Source: Sva-07 sp031426215 (GTDB lineage Bacteria > Actinomycetota > Acidimicrobiia > Acidimicrobiales > Ilumatobacteraceae). Taken from it: 64,000 bases of DNA. The translations under genes and the position numbers were made by a program. The notes below the pieces were generated by a model. That model had not been told where the DNA came from. It ran no database searches and was given only the letters and a program-made list of their open reading frames with translations. Position 1 is the first letter of the stretch, and every line of letters begins with the position of its first letter. The stretch covers positions 5,540 to 69,539 of the forward strand of contig JANPKU010000141.1 of assembly GCA_031426215.1 (NCBI GenBank). The letters are read 5' to 3'. Below, one piece after another: positions 57,799-64,000 of this stretch.

Positions 57799-59379
57799 TC
57801 AGCCGGCGATGATGTGATCGAGCGTGAGATCTGGCTCGTTCTGCTCGATGCGGGCGAGCGCGTACTTGTTTTCGAACAGCGCCACGAGGTGTCCGTCGAG
57901 TCGGGCGAGAATCCGGACCCCGGGCTTCTCGCGTAGCGCGTCGGCCGACACCTTGTCGGTCAGCCGAATGGCCTGATACGGGGCCGACAGGATCTCGATC
58001 GGAGCGTTGAACTCGATGTCGAGTCGGTTGGCGAACACCTCGAACTGCAGCTGACCGACAGCGGCGAGCACCGGCGACGCATCGCCCCAGTCGGGATCCT
58101 TGAGCACCTGGACGACGCCTTCTTCGTTGAGCTGATCGAGGCCCTTGCGGAACTGCTTCGTCTTGCCCGTGTCGAGCGGCCGGGCGGTCGCGAACACCTC
58201 GGGGGCGAACGCCGGGATCGGCGGGAACTTCACGGTGGGGCCCGACTCGTCGTAGAGGGTGTCGCCGAGATTCAGGCCGGTGGCATTGACCAGCCCGACG
58301 ACGTCGCCGGGGAACGCCTCATCGACGGTGGTGCGCTCGGCGCCGAACACCGTCGACGCGTACTTGGTGGCAAACGGCTTCTCCGTGCGCTCACAGGTCA
58401 TCACCATGCCACGTTCGAACTTGCCCGAGCAGATGCGAGCGAACGCGATGCGGTCGCGATGGTTGCGGTCCATGTTGGCCTGCACCTTGAACACGAACGC
58501 CGAACACGGCTCGTCGAGGTGGCGGGGTTTCTCGTCGACGTCGACGCGTGGCGACGGCGCCGGGGCGAGGTCGACGATGGCGTCGAGGAGGTGGCGGACA
58601 CCGAAGTTGGTGAGCGCCGACCCGGCGAACACCGGCGTCGACTCGCCGGCGAGGAACGACGTCATGTCGACGTCGGCTTCCATCGCACTGAGCAGTTCGG
58701 TCTCCTCGCTGCTCTTCACCCAGTGCTTGCCTTCCTCCTGTGCGGCACGCTCGGCGGGTACGTCTTCTTCGGGCGCGATCTGGGAGCCGCGGGCGGTGCG
58801 GGTGAAACGGGTGAAGATGTCGGTGCGGCGGTCGATCACTCCGCGCAGGTCGCCGAACGAGCCGACCGGCCACGTCGCCGGCGTCGGGCGCAAGCCGATC
58901 TGCTCCTCGATCTGGTCGAGCAACTCCAGTGGTTCCATGCCGGGCCGGTCGAGCTTGTTGAGGAACGTGATCACCGGCAGGTTGCGCGATCGGCACACTT
59001 CGAACAGCTTGAGTGTTTGCGGCTCGATGCCCTTGGCCGAGTCGAGCACCATCACGACGGCGTCGACGGCGGCGAGCACGCGGTAGGTGTCCTCGGAGAA
59101 GTCGCGGTGGCCGGGCGTGTCGAGCAGGTTCAGTTCATGGTCGCGGTACGGGAAGTTGAGCGCCGTCGACGAGATCGAGATTCCGCGCTTCTGCTCCATG
59201 TCCATCCAGTCGGATGTGGCGGCGCGCCGACCCTCGTGCGCCTTGACCGCTCCCCCCGAAGTGATGGCGCCGGCATAGAGCAGGAATTTCTCGGTGAGTG
59301 TGGTCTTGCCCGCGTCGGGGTGGCTGATGATCGCGAACGTGCGACGACGCGCGGCTTCGCTGAGCACCTGGACGGACAT
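57799..59379 (-). CDS. prfC: Peptide chain release factor 3
   Basis: 526 aa. GTPase that recycles RF1/RF2 from ribosomes. G1 ISHPDAGKTTL, G2 region QKRGISISSTAL, G3 DTPGHRDFSED, G4 FLNKLDR are intact; the following domains have the RF3-type PVGSFGDLRGVIDR. A TAGCCT box lies 7 nt before the ATG. In-frame sequence upstream of 59379 belongs to the divergent gene's shadow. Confidence 0.96.
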   Translation of the reverse strand: MSVQVLSEAARRRTFAIISHPDAGKTTLTEKFLLYAGAITSGGAVKAHEGRRAATSDWMDMEQKRGISISSTALNFPYRDHELNLLDTPGHRDFSEDTYRVLAAVDAVVMVLDSAKGIEPQTLKLFEVCRSRNLPVITFLNKLDRPGMEPLELLDQIEEQIGLRPTPATWPVGSFGDLRGVIDRRTDIFTRFTRTARGSQIAPEEDVPAERAAQEEGKHWVKSSEETELLSAMEADVDMTSFLAGESTPVFAGSALTNFGVRHLLDAIVDLAPAPSPRVDVDEKPRHLDEPCSAFVFKVQANMDRNHRDRIAFARICSGKFERGMVMTCERTEKPFATKYASTVFGAERTTVDEAFPGDVVGLVNATGLNLGDTLYDESGPTVKFPPIPAFAPEVFATARPLDTGKTKQFRKGLDQLNEEGVVQVLKDPDWGDASPVLAAVGQLQFEVFANRLDIEFNAPIEILSAPYQAIRLTDKVSADALREKPGVRILARLDGHLVALFENKYALARIEQNEPDLTLDHIIAG

Positions 59380-59386
59380 GGTTTCG

Positions 59387-59392
59387 AGGCTA
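59387..59392 (-). promoter_or_regulatory. -10-like TAGCCT before prfC
   Basis: TAGCCT on the minus strand ends 7 nt before the ATG at 59379. Confidence 0.45.
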
Positions 59393-59402
59393 CCGTCGGC
59401 TC

Positions 59403-60734
59403 GTGATCTCACGGGAGCGACTGGCCGCGCAGATGAACGACGAACTCCGGCAATTCGTGGAGTTGCATCCGAGGTCGGCCGACTTGGCCGAATTGGGTCG
59501 CCGTCACCTGCTGGCGGGCGTGCCGATGCCGTGGATGACTCGATGGCCTGGAGCGTTCCCGGTGCATGTCGCGTCGGCCGACGGCGCCCGGTTCGTCGAC
59601 GTCGACGGCATCGAGTACGTCGACTTCTGTCTCGGCGACACCGGTGCCATGACCGGCCACGGCGGCGGTGGGCTCGCCGCGGCGGTTGGCCGGTCGACCA
59701 CGATGCTGCCGAGCGAGGACGCAGCGTGGGTCGCCGACGAACTCCACCGGCGTTTCGGGATGGCCAAGTGGCAGTTGACGACATCGGCGACCGATGCCAA
59801 CCGGTTCGTGCTCCGCTTCGCCCGCCATCTGACAGGACGCCCGAAGATCGCGGTGATGGACTGGTGCTACCACGGAACGGTCGACGAGACGCTTGCGATC
59901 CTCGACGCCGGAGGTCGCGTGATCAGCCGTCCGGGCGCCGTCGGTCCGCAGGTCGACCCGTCGGTGACCACACGGGTCGTGCCGTTCAACGACCTCGACG
60001 CACTCGATGCGGCGCTGGCGCACGGGGATGTCGCCGCGCTGTTGATGGAGCCGGCGCTGACGAACATCGGCATCGTGCTCCCTCAGCAGGGCTACCACGA
60101 GGCCGTGCGCGAAATCACCCGGCGACATGGTGTGCTGTTGATCATCGATGAGACGCACACGATTTCGGCCGGGCCCGGCGGGTGCACGCAGGCGTGGGGT
60201 CTCGATCCGGACATCGTCGTGATCGGCAAACCGATCGGTGGTGGGTTCCCCGTGGCGACCTACGGCGTCACCGAGGAGGTTGCGCTGGCGCTCGACCCGG
60301 CGCTGCACGGCCACGACGCCGACGTCGGCGGAGTGGGTGGCACGCTGGCGGGGAGCGCGATGGCGACCGCCGCGATTCGAGCCACGCTGTCGACGACGCT
60401 GCTCGATGCCGACTACGAGCGAATGATCCCGCTTGCCGCACGGTGGACTGCTGGCGTCGGCGGGGCGATCGATGCACACGGCCTCGACTGGTCGGTGCAA
60501 CAGCTCGGCTGTCGAGCCGAGTACTGGTTCTGTCCGTTGCCCGGCAACGGCGCCGATGCAGCTGCCGCCGTCGACGACGAACTCGACGCTTTCATGCACC
60601 TGTGGGCACTCAACCGCGGGATCCTGATGACCCCGTTCCACAACATGGCGCTGCTCTCACCGGCCCACACCGATGCCGATGTCGACGTCCACACGACCGT
60701 GTTCGCCGAGGCCCTCGCGGCCCTCACCGGCTGA
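59403..60734 (+). CDS. Class III (GSA-aminomutase-like) PLP aminotransferase
   Basis: 443 aa. Fold type I PLP enzyme. The Asp contacting the cofactor lies in LLIIDETHTISAGPGG and the Schiff-base Lys in IVVIGKPIGGGFPVATYG. The DETHT sequence separates it from true glutamate-1-semialdehyde aminomutase (DEV.TGFR), so a transaminase on a beta- or gamma-amino acid is more likely. Note SATDAN where GSA aminomutases have SGTEA. GTG start, divergent from prfC with 23 bp between. Confidence 0.87.
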   Translation: MISRERLAAQMNDELRQFVELHPRSADLAELGRRHLLAGVPMPWMTRWPGAFPVHVASADGARFVDVDGIEYVDFCLGDTGAMTGHGGGGLAAAVGRSTTMLPSEDAAWVADELHRRFGMAKWQLTTSATDANRFVLRFARHLTGRPKIAVMDWCYHGTVDETLAILDAGGRVISRPGAVGPQVDPSVTTRVVPFNDLDALDAALAHGDVAALLMEPALTNIGIVLPQQGYHEAVREITRRHGVLLIIDETHTISAGPGGCTQAWGLDPDIVVIGKPIGGGFPVATYGVTEEVALALDPALHGHDADVGGVGGTLAGSAMATAAIRATLSTTLLDADYERMIPLAARWTAGVGGAIDAHGLDWSVQQLGCRAEYWFCPLPGNGADAAAAVDDELDAFMHLWALNRGILMTPFHNMALLSPAHTDADVDVHTTVFAEALAALTG

Positions 60735-60738
60735 GCGA

Positions 60739-60784
60739 GAGCGATGAGCCAACCGTCCGAATACGGGCTTTTCGCTCATCGCTC
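60739..60784. repeat. Family B hairpin repeat, copy 4
   Basis: Perfect 11-bp arms GAGCGATGAGC and GCTCATCGCTC; 4 bp after the aminotransferase stop. First of a pair. Confidence 0.8.
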
Positions 60785-60800
60785 GGGTGAGTCGTGGATG

Positions 60801-60843
60801 GCGATGAGCGAACCGCCCGGATACCGGGCGTCTCGCTCATCGC
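60801..60843. repeat. Family B hairpin repeat, copy 5
   Basis: Perfect 11-bp outer arms GCGATGAGCGA and TCGCTCATCGC enclose a second palindrome CGCCCGGATACCGGGCG (60814-60830), making a nearly continuous 43-bp hairpin next to the 60861 gene end. Confidence 0.85.
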
Positions 60844-60860
60844 TCTCGTGATTGCGGGGA

Positions 60861-61112
60861 TCAGGGGGCGACGTCGGTGAGGCCGTTCAACGTGTCGCCG
60901 GCCACATCGCCGAGACCTCCGGGCAGTGACTCGGCCACGCCATCGAGGCCGAGGGACTCGGACGCCTGGCCGAGGTCGACACCGAAGTTCTCGGCCATCG
61001 CGCTGCCTTCACCGAGCAAACCTTCGACGCTCTCACCCAGGCCCGTGGATTCTAAGATCCCTTGCAGACCCTCGCCGCCGAAAACACCCTTGATCGTGTC
61101 GAACAAACCCAT
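60861..61112 (-). CDS. Small Gly-rich hypothetical protein, 83 aa
   Basis: MGLFDTIKGVFGGEGLQ followed by Gly/Leu/Glu-rich amphipathic stretches; acidic, no Cys. No family recognised. The start is backed by an AAAGGG ribosome site 9 nt upstream and a TACCAT box about 35 nt upstream of the ATG (ATGGTA at 61148-61153 on the plus strand), so this gene is one of the few with a leader. Confidence 0.6.
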   Translation of the reverse strand: MGLFDTIKGVFGGEGLQGILESTGLGESVEGLLGEGSAMAENFGVDLGQASESLGLDGVAESLPGGLGDVAGDTLNGLTDVAP

Positions 61113-61200
61113 TGTGAATGACCCTTTCTAAAGTGTTGGTTGTCCGAATGGTATCCGGTCGAGTTGCCGAAGCGCCCTCGCGGGCAGCACAGTTGCGTCG

Positions 61201-61953
61201 ATGTCGACCGACTTGATCGCTGGCGCCCGGGACGTCGTGGCGACGGCGCAACGCATCGTGGTGCTCACCGGCGCCGGAATCTCCACCGACTCCGGGATTC
61301 CCGACTTCCGTGGACCGAACGGCATCTGGACGAAGAACCCGGCTGCGGAGAAAGCCGCCGACATCCGCTTCTACCTGAGTGACCCCGAGGTGCGAGTTGC
61401 AGCCTGGCAGAACCGACTCACCACGCCTGCCTGGACAGCCGAGCCCAACCGGGGTCACGAGGCCATCGTGGAGCTCGAACGTCGCGGTCAGTTGCACGCT
61501 CTGGTCACCCAAAACATCGACGGTCTCCACCAGAAGGCGGGCAACGCTGCGGACAAGGTCGTCGAAGTGCACGGCACGGTGTGGTTCACCCGCTGTTGGG
61601 ACTGTGACGATCGTCGGCCGATGAACCAGGCACTCGAACGGGTCCGTGCCGGCGACGCCGACCCGGCGTGCCTCGAGTGTGGTGGCATCCTCAAGAGTGA
61701 CACGATCAGTTTCGGCCAGGCGCTCGTGCCCGAGGTGATCGATCGGGCGATGTATGTGAGCGATCAGTGCGACCTGATGCTCGCTGTCGGTTCAACCCTG
61801 AGTGTCTTCCCGGCGGCGAACTGTGTGCCTCGGGCCAAGGCTGCGGGAGCCCGAGTGATCATCGTCAACGGTGGCGAGACGGCGATGGATCGCTACGCCG
61901 ACTGGCTCCTTGTCGGCCAGATCGGCGAGCTGCTGCCGACTTTGGTCTCGTGA
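61201..61953 (+). CDS. Sirtuin, NAD-dependent protein deacylase
   Basis: 250 aa. LTGAGISTDSGIPDFRGPNG (NAD site), VTQNIDGLH, catalytic His in VVEVHGTVW, zinc Cys pairs CWDC and CLECG, and GSTLSVFPAA are intact. Removes acetyl or related acyl groups from lysines using NAD. The stop overlaps a GTG that begins a broken gene. Confidence 0.94.
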   Translation: MSTDLIAGARDVVATAQRIVVLTGAGISTDSGIPDFRGPNGIWTKNPAAEKAADIRFYLSDPEVRVAAWQNRLTTPAWTAEPNRGHEAIVELERRGQLHALVTQNIDGLHQKAGNAADKVVEVHGTVWFTRCWDCDDRRPMNQALERVRAGDADPACLECGGILKSDTISFGQALVPEVIDRAMYVSDQCDLMLAVGSTLSVFPAANCVPRAKAAGARVIIVNGGETAMDRYADWLLVGQIGELLPTLVS

Positions 61954-62107
61954 CGCTGCGTTCGTTCACCACCGGGCTCGCGGTGACCGCGCTCGTCGTG
62001 CCGACGGATCGATCGATCCGCCGGCACCGAGTTCACGTTCACCGTCACGGCGACCGACGATCAAGGCGAACCGATCGTCGGCGACATCACCGTGTCGACG
62101 TGGCCTC
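61950..62107 (+). pseudogene. Remnant of a secreted protein gene, frameshifted and truncated
   Basis: A GTG overlapping the sirtuin stop opens a signal-peptide-like sequence (LRSFTTGLAVTALVVP). Near 62005-62020 the plausible reading moves one frame to AGTEFTFTVTATDDQGEP and IVGDITVST, which looks like the start of an Ig-like beta domain, and it then runs out inside the convergent EamA gene. The GATCGATCGATC stretch at the shift is a likely slippage site. Could be coincidence. Confidence 0.4.
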
Positions 62108-63016
62108 GCGGTGTGCCGACGGCGTGGCCGTCCTGCGGCTGGCCAGCAACGCTCCACCGATCACGAACGCCACGCCGATCAACTCCAGGACGAACACCTC
62201 GTCGCCTCGGAACACCACACCGAGCACGAGCGCCACCACGGGAATGAGGTACGTGATGAACGACGCCCGCGTCGATCCGACCCGACCGACGAGCGTGCCC
62301 ATCAGTGCGAACGCGATGCCGGTGCCGACGACGCCGAGCACGGCGACCGCTACGACCGGTCCGACCTCCCAACTGGCGTCGCCGATCTGCCACAGCCCGT
62401 ACGGGGCGGTCCAGATCGTCGCCAGTGCCAATACCTTGGCCATCAGGTTGACCGACCCGTACTGCTGCTGCATCGGCCCGGCCAGTGTGACGGCGTAGCC
62501 GTAGCAGACGGTGGCGAGCACGACCAGAACGACGCCGAACGTCTCGCTCGATCCCTCGCCGATCGACGGCAGGCTGACGAACACGACCCCGACGAAACCG
62601 ACGGCGATGCCGAGCAGCTGCGCCCCTCGGGTGGGTTGACGGAGCACCACCATGGCAAAGATCGCCGCGAATATCGGTGTCCCTCCGTTGAGTAGCCCCG
62701 CCACGGCCGAGCTGATGTGTTGCTCGGCGATCGGGAACAGCGTGAACGGCACGGCCACCCACACGATGGACAATGTGACCAGCCGCAGTCGGTCCTCGGG
62801 ACGGATCGCGATGTGTCGGCGGGGGAGTACGGCGAGCGCAAGGGCGCCGAGCCCGACGCGCATGAGCGTGATCACGCCAGGCGGGAGCGCGTCGAGGCCG
62901 ATGTCGATGAACAGGAACGACGCGCCCCAGATCCCTGCGACGGTGAGGAACAGTCCCCACTCCTGCGATGTGAACCGGTCGTCGACGGGCGCCGGTGTGG
63001 TGGTCGCAGTGCTCAC
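62087..63016 (-). CDS. EamA family (DMT) permease
   Basis: 309 aa with ten hydrophobic helices in two EamA repeats: GIWGASFLFIDIGLDALPPG in the first and GTGIAFALMGTLVGRVGSTRAS in the second (given in part). Drug/metabolite transporter superfamily; substrate unknown. GTG at 63016 with TACCGT 6 nt upstream; the longer in-frame reading is a shadow. Confidence 0.87.
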   Translation of the reverse strand: MSTATTTPAPVDDRFTSQEWGLFLTVAGIWGASFLFIDIGLDALPPGVITLMRVGLGALALAVLPRRHIAIRPEDRLRLVTLSIVWVAVPFTLFPIAEQHISSAVAGLLNGGTPIFAAIFAMVVLRQPTRGAQLLGIAVGFVGVVFVSLPSIGEGSSETFGVVLVVLATVCYGYAVTLAGPMQQQYGSVNLMAKVLALATIWTAPYGLWQIGDASWEVGPVVAVAVLGVVGTGIAFALMGTLVGRVGSTRASFITYLIPVVALVLGVVFRGDEVFVLELIGVAFVIGGALLASRRTATPSAHREATSTR

Positions 63017-63022
63017 GCGGGC

Positions 63023-63028
63023 ACGGTA
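63023..63028 (-). promoter_or_regulatory. -10-like TACCGT before the EamA gene
   Basis: TACCGT on the minus strand ends 6 nt before the GTG at 63016. Confidence 0.4.
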
Positions 63029-63092
63029 TCGGCAGTGTGCTGCATGACGATGGCGGGATTCGGACGCCGTGTTGTAATCCCGACCAGGTCGG

Positions 63093-63098
63093 TAGGCT
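63093..63098 (+). promoter_or_regulatory. -10-like TAGGCT before the rhodanese-ThiF gene
   Basis: TAGGCT ends 6 nt before the ATG at 63105. Confidence 0.45.
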
Positions 63099-63104
63099 TT
63101 AGAC

Positions 63105-64000
63105 ATGGCAACGTTCCGAGACCTGCTCGCCGCCGCGAAGTCCGAGATCCGCGAGATCGATCCCGAGGGCGCCGCTGCCCAGATCGAGACCGGCGCGATC
63201 GTGCTCGACGTGCGTGAACCCGATGAGTACGAAGAGGGCGCCCTGCCCGGCGCGATCCACATCCCGCGTGGTCACCTCGAAGCGCAGATCGAGAACCGGA
63301 TCGTCGACAAGTCCGCTCCGATCGTCGTGTACTGCGCCGGCGGTGTCCGTTCGGCGTTCGCCGCCAAGACGCTCGCCGAGCTCGGATACACCGACGTCGA
63401 ATCGATGGTGGGCGGCTTCGGTCGGTGGAAGGACGAAGGTCGTCCGTGGAAGCAGCCTGCCTCGTTGACTTCAGAGCAGAACAACCGTTACAAGCGCCAC
63501 CTGCTGTTGCCCGAGGTGGGGGTGGAGGGCCAGCTGAAGCTGCTGGAGTCGAAAGTGTTGCTGCTCGGCGCCGGTGGCCTCGGCTCCCCAGCCGCGCTCT
63601 ATCTGGCGGCAGCCGGTGTCGGCACGCTCGGCATCGTCGACATGGACGAGGTCGATTCGTCGAACCTGCAGCGTCAAATCCTGCACAACATCGACCGCAT
63701 CGGCGACCGCAAGGTCGACTCGGCGAAGAAGACGCTGACGATGCTCAACCCCGACGTCGACGTGGTCACCTACGACACCCGCCTCGACGCCTCGAACATC
63801 ATCGACATCATCTCCGGCTACGACGTGATCGTCGACGGCGCCGACAATTTCCCGAGCCGATATCTGCTCAACGACGCCAGCGTGAAACTCGGCATCCCGG
63901 TGGTGCACGGTTCGATCTTCCGGTTCGAAGGAATGGTGAGCGTCTTCCACCCGACGCAGGGCCCGACGTACCGCGACATGGTGCCCCAGCCGCCGCCCGC
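63105..64000 (+). CDS. Rhodanese-ThiF/MoeB fusion, 3' end beyond the window
   Basis: 298 complete codons are visible. Residues about 15-115 are a rhodanese domain with active-site Cys in VVYCAGGVRSAF. From about 130 begins a ThiF/MoeB adenylyltransferase: YKRHLLLPEVGVEGQ, LLLGAGGLGSPAALYLAAAG (ATP motif), DMDEVDSSNLQRQILH with the conserved Arg and Gln, and DGADNFPSRYLLND. It activates sulfur-carrier proteins for molybdopterin, thiamine or cysteine synthesis. The usual MoeZ has rhodanese at the C-terminus; here it is N-terminal, and whether a second copy follows cannot be seen. Confidence 0.93.
   Translation, partial: MATFRDLLAAAKSEIREIDPEGAAAQIETGAIVLDVREPDEYEEGALPGAIHIPRGHLEAQIENRIVDKSAPIVVYCAGGVRSAFAAKTLAELGYTDVESMVGGFGRWKDEGRPWKQPASLTSEQNNRYKRHLLLPEVGVEGQLKLLESKVLLLGAGGLGSPAALYLAAAGVGTLGIVDMDEVDSSNLQRQILHNIDRIGDRKVDSAKKTLTMLNPDVDVVTYDTRLDASNIIDIISGYDVIVDGADNFPSRYLLNDASVKLGIPVVHGSIFRFEGMVSVFHPTQGPTYRDMVPQPPP

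Noticed and set aside
3003..60843. CRISPR array
   Set aside because: The short repeats are dispersed, palindromic and not regularly spaced; no cas genes are present.
1..64000. tRNA or rRNA genes
   Set aside because: I inspected the gaps between genes by eye and saw no cloverleaf or rRNA-like sequence; gaps are short and taken up by promoters and hairpins. A tRNAscan run would be decisive.

Overview
The window is high-GC, densely packed actinobacterial DNA. Overlapping GTGA/ATGA gene junctions, GTG starts, an actinobacterial LexA box and an ImuA'/ImuB/DnaE2 mutasome point to Actinobacteria. The gene complement, including secreted proteins with repeated WPC...GWF...DTRN modules, would suit an aquatic member of Acidimicrobiia close to Ilumatobacter; that placement is inference. 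There are no rRNA or tRNA genes, insertion sequences with transposases, prophage genes or CRISPR arrays that I can see.

Layout. 1-7.3 kb: a YfhO-like membrane protein, an HhH-GPD repair protein, a manganese-riboswitch-controlled cation exporter, pyruvate dehydrogenase E1 (aceE) and RNase HI. 7.4-12.1 kb: two secreted proteins (SpoIID-type and SGNH-type) that share modules. 12.2-17.3 kb: an SDR dehydrogenase, argJ, a MarR regulator, and a three-gene overlapping set (epimerase, FAD oxidoreductase, SRPBCC). 17.4-18.6 kb: a thioredoxin-like lipoprotein with an in-frame TGA in place of the first active-site Cys (predicted selenoprotein) and a small anchored protein. 18.6-23.3 kb: lipoamide dehydrogenase, a dihydrolipoamide acyltransferase and a fused LipB-LipA enzyme, which together build and lipoylate 2-oxoacid dehydrogenase complexes and so connect to aceE. 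23.3-30.3 kb: a five-gene SWIM/DUF5691/MoxR/DUF5682/VWA cluster of unknown function. 30.4-31.8 kb: an Nfu-N protein and a B12-binding CarH-like regulator. 31.8-39.1 kb: the SOS mutasome (imuA', imuB, dnaE2) with two LexA boxes, interrupted by an atypical response regulator and a Nudix hydrolase. 39-50 kb: enolase-superfamily enzyme, thioesterase, Nudix, DUF3039, malic enzyme, MFS/Crp pair, intracellular-type subtilase with a GAF protein, an MFS-cNMP fusion and an HD protein. 50-54.5 kb: DUF4031, a second predicted selenoprotein (ArsC-like, in-frame TGA at the catalytic Cys) and a heterodimeric ABC exporter. 54.5-64 kb: YceI-like protein, leucyl aminopeptidase, release factor 3, an aminotransferase, sirtuin, EamA permease and a rhodanese-ThiF/MoeB protein cut by the window edge.

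Running through the window are three families of short palindromic repeats lying between genes, often touching stop codons, and a strikingly regular TAnnnT box 6-10 nt before many start codons, which suggests that leaderless transcription is the normal mode here. The strongest novelties are the two UGA-containing redox genes with candidate SECIS hairpins, the Mn riboswitch with a readable strand-exchange switch, the LipB-LipA fusion, and the uncharacterised MoxR/VWA/SWIM cluster.
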